Of a DNA stretch of 43,733 bases, positions 27,720 through 37,375 are shown piece after piece. Position 1 is the first letter of the stretch; the number at the start of each line of letters is the position of its first letter. The notes below the pieces were generated by a model, which made no database searches, was not told the origin of the DNA, and saw nothing but the letters and a program-made list of their open reading frames with translations. The translations under genes and the position numbers were made by a program. This stretch comes from an uncultured Bacteroidaceae bacterium (GTDB lineage Bacteria; Bacteroidota; Bacteroidia; Bacteroidales; Bacteroidaceae): NCBI GenBank assembly GCA_905234125.1, contig CAJOGQ010000007.1, forward strand, positions 1 to 43,733, written 5' to 3'.

Positions 27720-27749
27720 CAAAGGTACACATTATTCTTAAAACTCAAA
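27720..27749 (-). promoter_or_regulatory. Promoter of panB
   Basis: The minus strand has TTTG (27746-27749), an 18-bp spacer and TACCTTTG (27720-27727). The -33 element lies on the last codons of the TonB-dependent receptor gene. It decides the panB start. Confidence 0.65.
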
Positions 27750-30170
27750 CAATAAACGTGCATTTATTTGCCTTCCCGTCAGATAATTTGGCACCGCATA
27801 CTGATGATTTGTAATGTCGGTCACCCAATAATAACTGTTCACATTCGAAATGTCGAGGATATTGAAAGCATCCACTCCCAACCAGATATTTCTGAACGCA
27901 CGACCCACGACTGTATAGATATGGCGATCTTCGTTCTTGAGCAGACGGTAGCTGATGCCGATGTCCACACGGCGATAACTTGTCATACGGAACACCTGTT
28001 CCTCACGACCGGAGTGGGGTGGGCCAAAGGGAAGTCCACTGGCATAATGTCCCTGCAAAGTCATCTTCCAACGGTCTGTGTTGGGGAAATAATCGCTGAA
28101 GAACAAGCCCAAATTCAGCAGCTGGTCGGTAGGGCGGGGCACATACTTGCTTCCATTGATTTTCTCCTCCGTCTTCATGATGCCCACACTCAGCCATGAA
28201 TCCGTCTTTGGTACAAACTCTCCGTAAATCTTCAAGTCCAGCCCGACAGCATAGCCCTTTGAGATATTACCACCATAATAGACCACTCTGACGTTATCGA
28301 CATTGTATGGAATCAGATTGCTCAACGCCTTGTAGTAAGCCTCGGCCGTGAACTTGAAGGGGCGCATGTCCACCCTGAATTTGTATTCCATGCCTGCCAC
28401 GAAATGGATGCTTCGCTGTGACTTGATGTCCTTGTTCAGAAACGCCACCGTGTTGCCATCCACTTTCATCGTGTCGCGCATCTCCTTGTAGAACGGAGTC
28501 TGATAATACACGCCCGTGGAGAAACGGTATGTCACGTTATCATGATTGGCTGGCGTGAAGGCAATCGTGGCACGAGGTGAGAAGAGCGTTTCCTTGTTCC
28601 AATCCCAATGCGTCACTCTCGCACCATAGTTCAGGACCAGACTTCCTTCGTCAAATTCCTTGCGATAAGTATCCTGTAAGAAAAACTCATAATGCTTTGA
28701 TTTCTCGCTATTTACAGAAACCATATTATAGATGAGGTCTAATCGATCAGCAGAGTGGGGGAGTGAGTAGCCTGCCGAATCCCGCATCTCCCATTCACGC
28801 ATGGTCTCATCCACTTTTTCCATCTTCATCAGGAATCCATATCGAATCTGATGGCTGGTCAAACGGTGATTTCCGGTGATGCCCACATTGATCATACTGG
28901 CATTGAGACGATTTCTGGCATGCTCATGATACGTGCCGATGCCCAAGCTTTCGCTTTCGCCATCATTGTTTAGCCAATACTCACCATTGATGTCGTATGT
29001 CTCTCGTTCCTGTGTCTTGAATCCCGAAAAATTGAAGGTCAACGAGTTCATTTTGTTGAAGTTATGGGTAGCAGAGAAGGCTCCAAAATAGGTGTAGAAC
29101 TTGTCTCGTTCACTGCCATCGAAATACACTTTGAACTCCTTTACATCCTCCGACGTACCAAATTTTGTTGTTCTGTCTTTGGGCGTGAACTTGTAGTCAT
29201 TCGTCGAGATAACGCCCATCAAATCGAACGTCCATCGCTGATTCGGACTCCAGCTTATATAGGTCTGATAGTCAAAGTCCCTTGGGTCGTATTCACCCTT
29301 AGTATCTAAGGTTCCCAACAGATTCTTCATCGTCTTGTAGCGGATAGCATGGGTCATCGAAAATTTCTCATTACCAAATCCCACATAACCGCTTGCTCCC
29401 AATAAACTGCCACTGACACTGCCTTCAAACCCGTTCACTTTCTTGTAAGTGATGTCCAGCACACTCGACATCTTCTCTCCATATCGTGCTTCAAAACCAC
29501 CTGCAGAGAAGCCGATTCGCTCAACCATATCAGGATTGATGATGCTCAAGCCCTCTTGCTGACCACTGCGAATCAATAGGGGACGATAAACCTCTATGCC
29601 ATTGATATACACGGAGTTCTCATCGAAAGAACCACCTCGCACATTATACTGAGAAGACAATTCATTGTGCGTCGAAACACCTGCCTGACTGGTAATGAGT
29701 CTTTCCACGCCACCTCCGCTGGCATTTCCCATGTGCTTCATGTCGTTCATGTTCACATCCGTCATCGTGCTTGTCTGCCTACGAATGTCCGTCACTTCCA
29801 CATCTCCCAACTCATATCCCAAAGAGGGCAACATTATGTTAAGTACGACCGAGTCACCGGGATTCTCAAGCACTCGCTTTCTCGTCTCATAACCAAGCAT
29901 CGAAAAAATGACCACCATAGAGTCAGCACTCTCACAAGAGAATCGGTATTCTCCCTTCAGATTGCAAACAGCTCCACATCCTGTGCCTTCCACACGAACC
30001 TGAGCTAATTCCAAGGGTGCTTTCTTGTCATCTGTCACTTTACCTTTGATGACAACCGACTGAGCATGAACACCCAACGCTCCACACAACATCAGTCCCC
30101 AAATGGCCAAGCATCTGGCGATAGACAATAGGGCATTCTTCCTATTTATATATATTATGTGTTGTACCAT
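27738..30170 (-). CDS. TonB-dependent outer-membrane receptor with N-terminal CarboxypepD_reg domain
   Basis: This 810-residue protein has a signal peptide ending GVHA-Q (about residue 36). A carboxypeptidase-regulatory-like beta sandwich (IKGKVTDDKKAPLELAQVRV, about 40-118) follows, then a plug domain with VERLITSQAGVSTHNELSSQ and YNVRGGSFDENSVYINGIEV, and a 22-strand-type barrel ending LLFEF. Such receptors take up siderophores, cobalamin or glycans using TonB energy. No SusD gene adjoins it, which argues against a SusC-type glycan importer; the ligand is unknown. Upstream AT-rich DNA (30171-30340) holds ACAATAT...ATATTGT but no clear minus promoter. Confidence 0.88.
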   Translation of the reverse strand: MVQHIIYINRKNALLSIARCLAIWGLMLCGALGVHAQSVVIKGKVTDDKKAPLELAQVRVEGTGCGAVCNLKGEYRFSCESADSMVVIFSMLGYETRKRVLENPGDSVVLNIMLPSLGYELGDVEVTDIRRQTSTMTDVNMNDMKHMGNASGGGVERLITSQAGVSTHNELSSQYNVRGGSFDENSVYINGIEVYRPLLIRSGQQEGLSIINPDMVERIGFSAGGFEARYGEKMSSVLDITYKKVNGFEGSVSGSLLGASGYVGFGNEKFSMTHAIRYKTMKNLLGTLDTKGEYDPRDFDYQTYISWSPNQRWTFDLMGVISTNDYKFTPKDRTTKFGTSEDVKEFKVYFDGSERDKFYTYFGAFSATHNFNKMNSLTFNFSGFKTQERETYDINGEYWLNNDGESESLGIGTYHEHARNRLNASMINVGITGNHRLTSHQIRYGFLMKMEKVDETMREWEMRDSAGYSLPHSADRLDLIYNMVSVNSEKSKHYEFFLQDTYRKEFDEGSLVLNYGARVTHWDWNKETLFSPRATIAFTPANHDNVTYRFSTGVYYQTPFYKEMRDTMKVDGNTVAFLNKDIKSQRSIHFVAGMEYKFRVDMRPFKFTAEAYYKALSNLIPYNVDNVRVVYYGGNISKGYAVGLDLKIYGEFVPKTDSWLSVGIMKTEEKINGSKYVPRPTDQLLNLGLFFSDYFPNTDRWKMTLQGHYASGLPFGPPHSGREEQVFRMTSYRRVDIGISYRLLKNEDRHIYTVVGRAFRNIWLGVDAFNILDISNVNSYYWVTDITNHQYAVPNYLTGRQINARLLFEF

Positions 30171-30340
30171 ACAATATCGTCTTATCTATTTAAATAACGA
30201 TAATACTCTCAACATATTGTATCATCCTCTCTTTTTCTTATTTAACATAATCGGCATTATACACATTAAGCTTGATTGAAAAATCATACATTTCTCAGTA
30301 ATCTTTGTAGTGGAGGAAGAAATCAATGAGTTTCTTTTCT

Positions 30341-30368
30341 TTTGTTCGGAAAATTTGTCGTACCTTTG
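30341..30368 (+). promoter_or_regulatory. Promoter of the M15 peptidase gene
   Basis: TACCTTTG (30361-30368) followed by CA, with TTTG at 30341-30344; the spacer of 16 is shorter than usual. The transcript would start near 30375, so translation must begin at 30387 or 30393 and not at the upstream ATG 30342. Confidence 0.55.
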
Positions 30369-30386
30369 CACCTGACAAAAAGATTC

Positions 30387-31106
30387 ATGATTATGCGAAC
30401 AATTCTATTATCTATTATTGCTGTCCTCTGTAGTATGTTCTGCAAGGCGGACGACAACGAGGTGCTAAGAACATGGACACCTGCAACCGTGGTAAGCGAC
30501 GAAGCGATCAAAGCTTACGGCATCGATTCATGTTTCACGATCAGTCCCATCAGCGACGCAATCTTCAGTCGCATGCAGGGCAAGTCGTTCAAGAAGAACT
30601 GTACCGTTCCACGTTCTACGTTGCGCTATGTGAAAGTGCTTCACCGCAATATCGACGGCAAGACCCAGTTGGGCGAAATCGTATGTAACCAGAGCATCGC
30701 CACCGACCTCGTCGACATATTCCGAAAGCTTTACGATGCGGGCTACAAGATTGAGCGCATCACCCTCGTAGATGACTATGACGGCGACGATGAGCGCAGC
30801 ATGGCGGCCAACAACACATCGTGCTTCAATTTCCGCGTCGTCTCAGGAACTACCACCCTATCGCGCCATGCTCAAGGGCGTGCCATCGACGTAAATCCCC
30901 TCTATAATCCTTACATCCACTTGAACAACGGTAAGGTCGAGCCAGCCAATGGCAAGCCTTACGCCACCAATCGCACAGCACAAAGAAAAACGCCTGTGCC
31001 GTTTATCGACACAAGCGATCTTTGCTATCGTCTCTTCATCCAGCATGGGTTTCGCTGGGGAGGATCCTGGCGCACCACGAAGGACTATCAACACTTTGAC
31101 AAGTGA
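30387..31106 (+). CDS. M15-family (VanY/D-Ala-D-Ala carboxypeptidase-like) metallopeptidase
   Basis: This 239-residue exported protein has a hydrophobic N-terminus (MIMRTILLSIIAVLCSMFC), either a plain signal peptide or a lipoprotein signal. The M15 zinc site is clear: SRHAQGRAIDVNP gives His161 and Asp168, and the end FRWGGSWRTTKDYQHFD gives the third ligand, His236. It should cut peptidoglycan stem peptides in the periplasm. Two ATGs, at 30387 and 30393, are equally possible. Its stop is 1 bp from the convergent dapA stop, with no terminator between. Confidence 0.85.
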   Translation: MIMRTILLSIIAVLCSMFCKADDNEVLRTWTPATVVSDEAIKAYGIDSCFTISPISDAIFSRMQGKSFKKNCTVPRSTLRYVKVLHRNIDGKTQLGEIVCNQSIATDLVDIFRKLYDAGYKIERITLVDDYDGDDERSMAANNTSCFNFRVVSGTTTLSRHAQGRAIDVNPLYNPYIHLNNGKVEPANGKPYATNRTAQRKTPVPFIDTSDLCYRLFIQHGFRWGGSWRTTKDYQHFDK

Positions 31107-31107
31107 A

Positions 31108-32010
31108 TCAGCACTTGATGTTGAGCTCCTTGATGATGGCGGAAATCTTCTCGAAGGTGGAGATGCGTGAAGGAACGAGGGGTAAACGCAATTCGTTCTC
31201 GATAAGCCCCATCGAATTGAGCATCGCCTTCACTCCAGCAGGATTGCCATCGACAAAAAGGAGCTTAAACAGTTCCGTGAACTTGTGGTGAATGGTTAGC
31301 GCATTCGGATAATCACCATTCAATGCCAAACGAACCATACGACTGAACTCCTTAGGCAATGCGTTGCCGATGACGGAGATGACACCTACGGCTCCTAACG
31401 TGATGAGCGGGAATGTGATGCCGTCGTCGCCTGAAATCACATCAAAATTATTCGGTTTGTTCTTGATGATGTCGTCTATCTGGGTGAAATTACCTGAAGC
31501 CTCTTTGATGGCAACAATATTTTCACACTCGTTTGCAAGACGAAGCGTCGTTTCTGCAGTCATGTTGACGCCAACACGTCCCGGCACGTTATAAAGCACT
31601 ACAGAAAGATTGCGTGTGGTTGCTGCGGAAGCAATAGCCTTAAAATGCTGAAAAAGCCCTTCTTGAGAAGGTTTGTTATAATAAGGACAAACGCTGAGGA
31701 TTCCTTCGATACCTTTGAAATCGCCAGTCTTTATCTGTTCCACGATGGCGGCGGTGTTATTGCCTCCACAACCCATGAGGATGGGCACTTGCCCGTTCAC
31801 CTTCTCCACCACCAAATCCTTCACCTGCTGGCGTTCCTCTGCAGAAAGCGTCGGAGTCTCTGCTGTTGTGCCCAACAGACAGATGAAATCCACCCCGTTG
31901 GAGAGTTGATAATCGAGCAGTCGGCGCAATGCGGTGAAATCCACCATGCCCTCCTTCGTGAAAGGAGTGATGAGCGCAACGCCCAATCCTTTGAATTTGT
32001 TATGTATCAT
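31108..32010 (-). CDS. dapA: 4-hydroxy-tetrahydrodipicolinate synthase
   Basis: This 300-residue aldolase-fold enzyme condenses pyruvate with aspartate semialdehyde in the lysine/diaminopimelate pathway. Seen are the GTTAE loop (47-51), CPYYNKPSQEGL, the tyrosine of VVLYNVPGR (about Tyr140) and the Schiff-base Lys169 in VAIKEASG. Length is typical. A consensus promoter lies at 32054-32085. The facing M15 peptidase also acts on DAP-containing peptidoglycan, but the two genes are convergent. Confidence 0.95.
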   Translation of the reverse strand: MIHNKFKGLGVALITPFTKEGMVDFTALRRLLDYQLSNGVDFICLLGTTAETPTLSAEERQQVKDLVVEKVNGQVPILMGCGGNNTAAIVEQIKTGDFKGIEGILSVCPYYNKPSQEGLFQHFKAIASAATTRNLSVVLYNVPGRVGVNMTAETTLRLANECENIVAIKEASGNFTQIDDIIKNKPNNFDVISGDDGITFPLITLGAVGVISVIGNALPKEFSRMVRLALNGDYPNALTIHHKFTELFKLLFVDGNPAGVKAMLNSMGLIENELRLPLVPSRISTFEKISAIIKELNIKC

Positions 32011-32053
32011 ATTATATAATATGTGAAAACGTTTACATTTTGAAATTCGGGTG

Positions 32054-32085
32054 CAAAGTTACGAATAAACGAGTGAAAAGCCAAA
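32054..32085 (-). promoter_or_regulatory. Promoter of dapA
   Basis: The minus strand has TTTG (32082-32085), a 20-bp spacer and TAACTTTG (32054-32061) followed by CA. The leader of about 40 nt contains ATATTATATAATAT, a 14-bp palindrome. Confidence 0.7.
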
Positions 32086-32091
32086 TAAAAA

Positions 32092-33717
32092 TCACAAAAA
32101 ACCTGTGCCACCCTTAAAAAAGTCCTCTTTCTTGAATTTCCTCAATAGGACATCAAATTCCCGTTCCGCATAGTCGCCCCACTGACTCACAGGTATGTTG
32201 TCTGGGAAGTAGATTCCGTACACTTTTTTGATCAGGTCGGGGGTCTCGTGACAAGCTTCCTTGAAATTGTCCAGGAACATCTCAGCATTTCCCAACTTCA
32301 GATATGTCAACGATTTGGCTGCCGGAATGTTCTTGACATACGGGCTATGGGTGTTGTTAGCTATATTGGTGATGGCATTCAGCACATCGAGACCGAACTG
32401 ATCAAAATCGTTCAGAATGAAGGTCAACGCAATATCAAGCCCCATCATAATCTGGTCATGAGCTGTCTGGAGTGCCAATGCCAAATAATGTGCGGATTCC
32501 TCATAGTTGCGAATCGTGAGATAGTCGATGCCCAGCATAAAGAAAGCCTCTGGACACTTGGGGTCAACCTTCAAAATCCGCTTGTTGATGTCGATGCTCT
32601 GCTCAATACACCCTTTGTGGTGATAAAGGTCGCTGATATCGATGTGGATACGCTTGTAGAGATCGATGAAATCCTCATAGACATCGCGCTCATGCTCCAG
32701 TGACTCTTCATCCAACTGCTTTATCTGTGCCGACATCCATCGTTTCAGAGCCTTTTTCCGATCCCGCTCAAACAAATTAGCCAACCACTGCAATTCCTTC
32801 ACAGCAGATTTTGAATCGCCAACCACAAACAACGTCTCGGCGTATGGAATCGCCTGAATGGACTCCCCACCCTTGTCTAAATATTCCTTGAAGAAAGGCC
32901 CCGCTAAATCCTTCGCATCCATGGCGTAATAGGTATGTGCTTTAGTCAGTATCGCCTCCATGTCATTGGGATTGATGGCCAATGCGAAGTCGCATGATTC
33001 GAGTGCCTGGTCATACCGCTGCATGAGGAACTGGGAGAGCGCAAGCGTAGACCATCCCTTGTTCAGATAGGGATGTTCCTCCAGCACTTGTGTCAGTACG
33101 TCACACATCACATCGGCTTGGTCGTTATCTCGACATAGGTCGACCAACTGCAAGTCCTCATCATACTTACCAAGTGGTTGGAACTTGTCGATATACTCAC
33201 GAATCCATCGATGGGCACACTCTTTCTCTTTCGACAAGTCTTCCTTTGTCTCATCACGCAACTCCACTAATGACGAGATGATGTGGATATAGTTCTCGCG
33301 CCGACGTTCATCGGACAGGAACTCATCTTCCACCATTGCCAACCATTCACGCCAAATCTTCTCAGCTTTAGTTATCCGACCTTTTTGTGCATACTCTAAT
33401 TGCGCAACCTGATATTTGACGTCAGAATTCTCCTCTGCATCGAGCGTCTTCAGAATCTCTCGTGCCTTGTCGAACTGACGTTGGAAAATGTACGCTGCAC
33501 TTCTCACAATCAGCAGAACTTCCTCATCAGGATGAATCTGCAAGCCCATGTCGATTGCCTTCATGGCCTTCATAGGCTTGTTGTTAGTCAAGTAATAATC
33601 AGCGATGTCGGCAAAGTCGTCAGCATCTAAATAGATACTTCGGTCTTTGTCGCCACGCTTCTCGTAACTGGCCAAGATCTCCTTGAATTCCTCTGATTGG
33701 AAATAGTCGTTTGTCAC
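32092..33717 (-). CDS. Tetratricopeptide-repeat protein
   Basis: This 541-residue soluble protein lacks a signal peptide or membrane helix. Helical pairs of TPR type recur: ADIADYYLTNNKPMKAMKAI near 30-55, WSTLALSQFLMQRYDQALES, ILTKAHTYYAMDAKDLAGPF and FFMLGIDYLTIRNYEESAHY. It ends with a charged tail. No catalytic domain is seen. Its start lies 6 bp after the glnS stop, so it is co-transcribed with glnS; whether the functions are linked is unknown. Confidence 0.85.
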   Translation of the reverse strand: MTNDYFQSEEFKEILASYEKRGDKDRSIYLDADDFADIADYYLTNNKPMKAMKAIDMGLQIHPDEEVLLIVRSAAYIFQRQFDKAREILKTLDAEENSDVKYQVAQLEYAQKGRITKAEKIWREWLAMVEDEFLSDERRRENYIHIISSLVELRDETKEDLSKEKECAHRWIREYIDKFQPLGKYDEDLQLVDLCRDNDQADVMCDVLTQVLEEHPYLNKGWSTLALSQFLMQRYDQALESCDFALAINPNDMEAILTKAHTYYAMDAKDLAGPFFKEYLDKGGESIQAIPYAETLFVVGDSKSAVKELQWLANLFERDRKKALKRWMSAQIKQLDEESLEHERDVYEDFIDLYKRIHIDISDLYHHKGCIEQSIDINKRILKVDPKCPEAFFMLGIDYLTIRNYEESAHYLALALQTAHDQIMMGLDIALTFILNDFDQFGLDVLNAITNIANNTHSPYVKNIPAAKSLTYLKLGNAEMFLDNFKEACHETPDLIKKVYGIYFPDNIPVSQWGDYAEREFDVLLRKFKKEDFFKGGTGFL

Positions 33718-33723
33718 ATTCTT

Positions 33724-35505
33724 CTATTTATTGATTTTCTTCCAAGCGTCTGTCAAACCGACTGTGCGGTTGAAAACCAGATGCTCAGGAGTGGAATCAG
33801 GGTCAATATTATAGTAGCCAATGCGTTGGAACTGGAGGTAGTCCATCGGCTTGCGCGTCAGGAGCCATTCCTCCACGTATGCCTTTTTCACCTCTAAACT
33901 GTTCGGATTCAAGAACGGCCTCATGGCTTCGATGCCACGTACATCACCATGTTCCTTTGAGTAGGCTGCCACCTCGTCACGCGGATTCTCCACCATCCAC
34001 AGACGGTCGTAATTTCTCACCTCCGCTTCGAGACAGTGTTGACAACTTACCCAGTGGATGGTCTTACCCTTGATTTTCATGTCGCTGTTCGCCTGACCAG
34101 TCTTCGTCTCAGGAATCAGTTCGGCATGAATTTCCACGATGTTACCCTCAGCGTTTTTCACCACGCAGTCCTCGATATTCTCAGGACATTGAATGATGTA
34201 AGAGTTCTTCAAACGAACTTGCTTGCCAGGACCCAAACGGAAGAATTTCTTCGGCGCATCCTCCATGAAGTCCTCACGCTCAATCCACAACTCACGGCTG
34301 AACACAATCTCATGCGTTCCATCTGCCTCGTTCTCTGGATTGTTGATGGCGGTATATGTTTCCGTTTCCCCTTCAGGGAAGTTGGTGATGACCAGCTTGA
34401 CAGGATTGATGACAGCACTCACACGCAGAGCACGCTTGTTGAGATCGTCACGCACAGCCGATTCAAAGAGCGACATCTGATTCAAAGCGTCAAACTTGGT
34501 GTAGCCAATCTTATTAATGAAGGAAAGAATACCTTCAGGACTGTAGCCACGACGGCGGAAACCACAAATGGTTGGCATGCGTGGGTCATCCCAGCCCTTC
34601 ACCACTCCTTCCTGTACAAGAACGAGCAGATTGCGTTTCGATAACAGAATGTGTGTCAGGTTCAGTTTGTTGAATTCCGTCTGACGTGGACGGTTATCGT
34701 CGATAGGATTGTCCGTTCCATCCGTTTCCTTCGCCCAATCCACAAAGAGGTCGTACAAAGGGCGATGACTCACGAACTCCAGCGTACACCACGAGTGGGT
34801 CACACCCTCCCAATAGTCACACTGTCCATGCGTGAAGTCATACATCGGATAGGCATTCCATGTGTTGCCTGTGCGCCAATGTGGCATATTCAGTACGCGA
34901 TACATGATGGGGTCACGGAAATGCATGTTGGGATTCGCCATATCGATTTTGGCACGCAACACCATCTTGCCTGGCTCCATCTTGCCAGAATTCATCTCAC
35001 GGAACAATCGGAGACTCTCCTCTGCAGGACGGTCTCTGTAGGGCGAATTCGTTCCAGCCTGTGTGGGTGTACCCTTCTGCTCGGCAATCTGTTCAGCCGT
35101 CTGCTCATCAATATATGCCCTACCCTGCTTGATCAATGCCTCGGCAAAGTCCCACAGTTTCTGAAAGTAATCACTGGCATAGTAGATGTTGCCCCATTTG
35201 AAGCCCAGCCATTCGATGTCGCGCTTGATAGCTTCCACATATTCCGTGTCCTCCTTCTGCGGATTCGTGTCATCCATGCGCAGGTTGCAAACGCCACCAT
35301 ACTTCTGAGCCAGACCAAAGTCAAGAGCTATCGCCTTTGCATGACCAATATGCAAATAACCGTTAGGCTCAGGTGGGAAACGCGTCTGCATCCTTCCACC
35401 GTTTTTGCCTTCGGCCAAATCCTTCACCAGTTGTTCTTCAATAAAGTTGAGCGACTCCTTCTTGCCCTCATCTCCTTTGATCTCTTCTGATATTTCTTCA
35501 CTCAT
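33724..35505 (-). CDS. glnS: Glutaminyl-tRNA synthetase
   Basis: This 593-residue class I synthetase charges tRNA-Gln. It has FPPEPNGYLHIGHAKAIA with the HIGH motif at 52-55 and the KMSKS counterpart as LLSKRNL. The C-terminal anticodon-binding beta-barrels follow (LELKNS-type segment VRLKNSYIIQCPENIEDCVV). The 30-residue N-terminus is acidic and Lys-rich. The enzyme's presence shows direct charging of Gln, without the Glu-tRNA(Gln) amidation route. It leads a unit with the TPR gene. Confidence 0.96.
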   Translation of the reverse strand: MSEEISEEIKGDEGKKESLNFIEEQLVKDLAEGKNGGRMQTRFPPEPNGYLHIGHAKAIALDFGLAQKYGGVCNLRMDDTNPQKEDTEYVEAIKRDIEWLGFKWGNIYYASDYFQKLWDFAEALIKQGRAYIDEQTAEQIAEQKGTPTQAGTNSPYRDRPAEESLRLFREMNSGKMEPGKMVLRAKIDMANPNMHFRDPIMYRVLNMPHWRTGNTWNAYPMYDFTHGQCDYWEGVTHSWCTLEFVSHRPLYDLFVDWAKETDGTDNPIDDNRPRQTEFNKLNLTHILLSKRNLLVLVQEGVVKGWDDPRMPTICGFRRRGYSPEGILSFINKIGYTKFDALNQMSLFESAVRDDLNKRALRVSAVINPVKLVITNFPEGETETYTAINNPENEADGTHEIVFSRELWIEREDFMEDAPKKFFRLGPGKQVRLKNSYIIQCPENIEDCVVKNAEGNIVEIHAELIPETKTGQANSDMKIKGKTIHWVSCQHCLEAEVRNYDRLWMVENPRDEVAAYSKEHGDVRGIEAMRPFLNPNSLEVKKAYVEEWLLTRKPMDYLQFQRIGYYNIDPDSTPEHLVFNRTVGLTDAWKKINK

Positions 35506-35567
35506 GTTGTTATTTATCTTAATAGTCTTCTAATATAAAATATGTGTCATGAATCCAATATTAGGTG

Positions 35568-35575
35568 CAAAAGTA
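35568..35575 (-). promoter_or_regulatory. -7 box of glnS
   Basis: The minus strand reads TACTTTTG followed by CA, about 62 bp before the glnS ATG. The -33 element is not clear. Confidence 0.5.
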
Positions 35576-35649
35576 CGAAGAATTTTCCTTGTTAGAAGCA
35601 TCTTGACACATAAAAATGATGAAAAAAAGCAAATTGAGCGAAAAAGGGC

Positions 35650-36393
35650 TCAATCAGCATCTTGTGAATCGCCTTTCTTCTGTTCTTCCCTTGTAGGGAA
35701 ATGCCCGAGCCACTTCATCTGCCGTAAACACCAAGACTGACGTTTGTACATATAGCGCGTAGGGGAAGATGAATTCATCTTGAGAGGATTTGGAAGCGTG
35801 ATGGCGATCATGGCACATTGGTTGCGGGTCAGTTTGATGGCGTCACATCCAAAGTGTTCTTGCGCCACAGCTTGGGCACCATAGATGCCATCGCCCATCT
35901 CTATCGTGTTGAGATAGACCTCCATGATGCGTTGCTTGTCCCACAAAAATTCCATCAGCACCGTGAAATAAGCTTCCACTCCTTTACGGAACCAAGCCAA
36001 TTTGCCCGTGGATGATGTGGGGAAAAGGAACACATTCTTGGCCGTTTGCTGACTGATGGTGGAACCTCCACGAAAACGTTCCCCCTCCTCTCGTTCTTCT
36101 ATCACCTTCTTGATGGCATCCCAATCAAATCCATTGTGTATGAGGTAGTTCTGGTCTTCACAAGCCATGACGGCCAAAGGAAGGTCTGCAGACATTTCCT
36201 CGAGCGGAACCCACTGATGGTGCCAACGAATCTGTTCGCCACGACTCACCTGCTGATAGGCACGGATGAACATCAGTGGCGACACATAAACTGGAACGTA
36301 TCGGAACAGCAAAACAAGGAGGATGCTCCCCGCCACAATGACGATGAGCATCCACTTGATAAAGTTCCCTGTCTTAGAAAAGAATTTACCCAT
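35650..36393 (-). CDS. mtgA: Monofunctional peptidoglycan glycosyltransferase
   Basis: This 247-residue inner-membrane protein has one helix at about residues 12-32 (FIKWMLIVIVAGSILLVLLF) and a GT51 domain. Motifs are EDQNYLIHNGFDW with the catalytic Glu, GGSTISQQTAKNVFL, and EFLWDKQRIMEVYLNTIEMG with GIYGAQAVAQEHFG. It polymerises lipid II into glycan strands and has no transpeptidase domain. The neighbouring OmpA-type lipoprotein gene (33 bp upstream in the transcript) would bind peptidoglycan, so the pair is envelope-related. Confidence 0.94.
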   Translation of the reverse strand: MGKFFSKTGNFIKWMLIVIVAGSILLVLLFRYVPVYVSPLMFIRAYQQVSRGEQIRWHHQWVPLEEMSADLPLAVMACEDQNYLIHNGFDWDAIKKVIEEREEGERFRGGSTISQQTAKNVFLFPTSSTGKLAWFRKGVEAYFTVLMEFLWDKQRIMEVYLNTIEMGDGIYGAQAVAQEHFGCDAIKLTRNQCAMIAITLPNPLKMNSSSPTRYMYKRQSWCLRQMKWLGHFPTREEQKKGDSQDAD

Positions 36394-36426
36394 TCAGTAA
36401 TTCTAAATACGTGATATTATCGGTAT

Positions 36427-37149
36427 TTACTGAAGTGTTCCAGCCTCTGCCGACTTCACCATATCTTCTGAAGCGTAGAGGTAAATCTCCACACGGCGGT
36501 TCTGCTGACGGCCATCAGCAGTTTCGTTGCTTGCCACAGGATTCTCTTCGCCAAAGCCCACACTGCTCTTGATTTGATTCACACCAGCGCCCTTGGCCAG
36601 CAGGAAAGACTTCACGGCATCAGCACGATCCTGACTGAGCTTGATGTTCTTCTGGATGCTCTCCTCTGCTGTGGAACCCTTGAAGCCTGTATTGTCCGTG
36701 AAGCCCTGAATGGAAACGTCGCAATCAGGATTGGCCTTCAGCACATCGTTAGCAAAAGTGGTGAGACTCTCCATCGATTCTTTGCTCAGAGAAGATTTGC
36801 CTGTTGGGAAAAGCACACCCGATGCCAGCGTCACCTTCACAGCGTCAAGACCATTGGCGTCCTTCACAGTTTCCACCTGTGCATCGGCCACAGCGGCCTC
36901 TGCCTGTGCCTTCAGCTTGTCCATCTTCTTACCGATGAGCAAACCTGCACCTGTACCTACTGCTGCACCGATTGCTGCACCTGCCAGAGTGCCACCTGCA
37001 TTTCTGCCGATAAGATTACCGACCAAAGCTCCGATACCAGCACCGGCACCACCACCAATTAAACCACCCTTTGCTGTGTTGTTCATACCACAACCAGAGA
37101 AAATCATAAGCGCGGACATAACAAATGCGCCAAGCTTCATTTTTTTCAT
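36427..37149 (-). CDS. OmpA-family lipoprotein with glycine zipper
   Basis: This 240-residue protein starts at 37149 (MKKMKLGAFVMSALMIFSGC) with the lipidated Cys at residue 20. The longer frame to 37401 is rejected: it overlaps the proS start and lacks sense. Residues 28-76 form glycine-zipper repeats (GGGAGAGIGALVGNLIG, AGAAIGAAVGTGAGLLIG) that can insert in a membrane. The C-terminal OmpA domain binds peptidoglycan: VLFPTGKSSLS, IQGFTDNTG and NRRVEIYLY. It likely tethers the outer membrane to the wall. Confidence 0.9.
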   Translation of the reverse strand: MKKMKLGAFVMSALMIFSGCGMNNTAKGGLIGGGAGAGIGALVGNLIGRNAGGTLAGAAIGAAVGTGAGLLIGKKMDKLKAQAEAAVADAQVETVKDANGLDAVKVTLASGVLFPTGKSSLSKESMESLTTFANDVLKANPDCDVSIQGFTDNTGFKGSTAEESIQKNIKLSQDRADAVKSFLLAKGAGVNQIKSSVGFGEENPVASNETADGRQQNRRVEIYLYASEDMVKSAEAGTLQ

Positions 37150-37320
37150 TTTAATTACAATTTTTACGTTATTATTTTGTTGTTGAATCTTAATGTTAAA
37201 TTGACGACTTTTGTCACCTATTGATTCGTCATCAAGTGCAAATATCGGTATTTTCGTCGATATAATTTGTGATTGTGGCAAATAAAATGAAAAAAACACG
37301 TCAAATTCATAAATAATCCG

Positions 37321-37328
37321 TAATTTTG
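37321..37328 (+). promoter_or_regulatory. -7 box of proS
   Basis: TAATTTTG followed by TAG, about 48 bp before the proS ATG. The -33 element is not clear. The region 37150-37320 is AT-rich and probably holds the divergent promoter of the OmpA-type gene as well. Confidence 0.5.
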
Positions 37329-37375
37329 TAGCTTGAATTTGAATTAACAATAACAAAAAACAACATAGAAGTAAT

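Noticed and set aside
27690-27722. 11-codon N-terminal extension of PanB
   Set aside because: The upstream ATG is inside the -7 box of the panB promoter.
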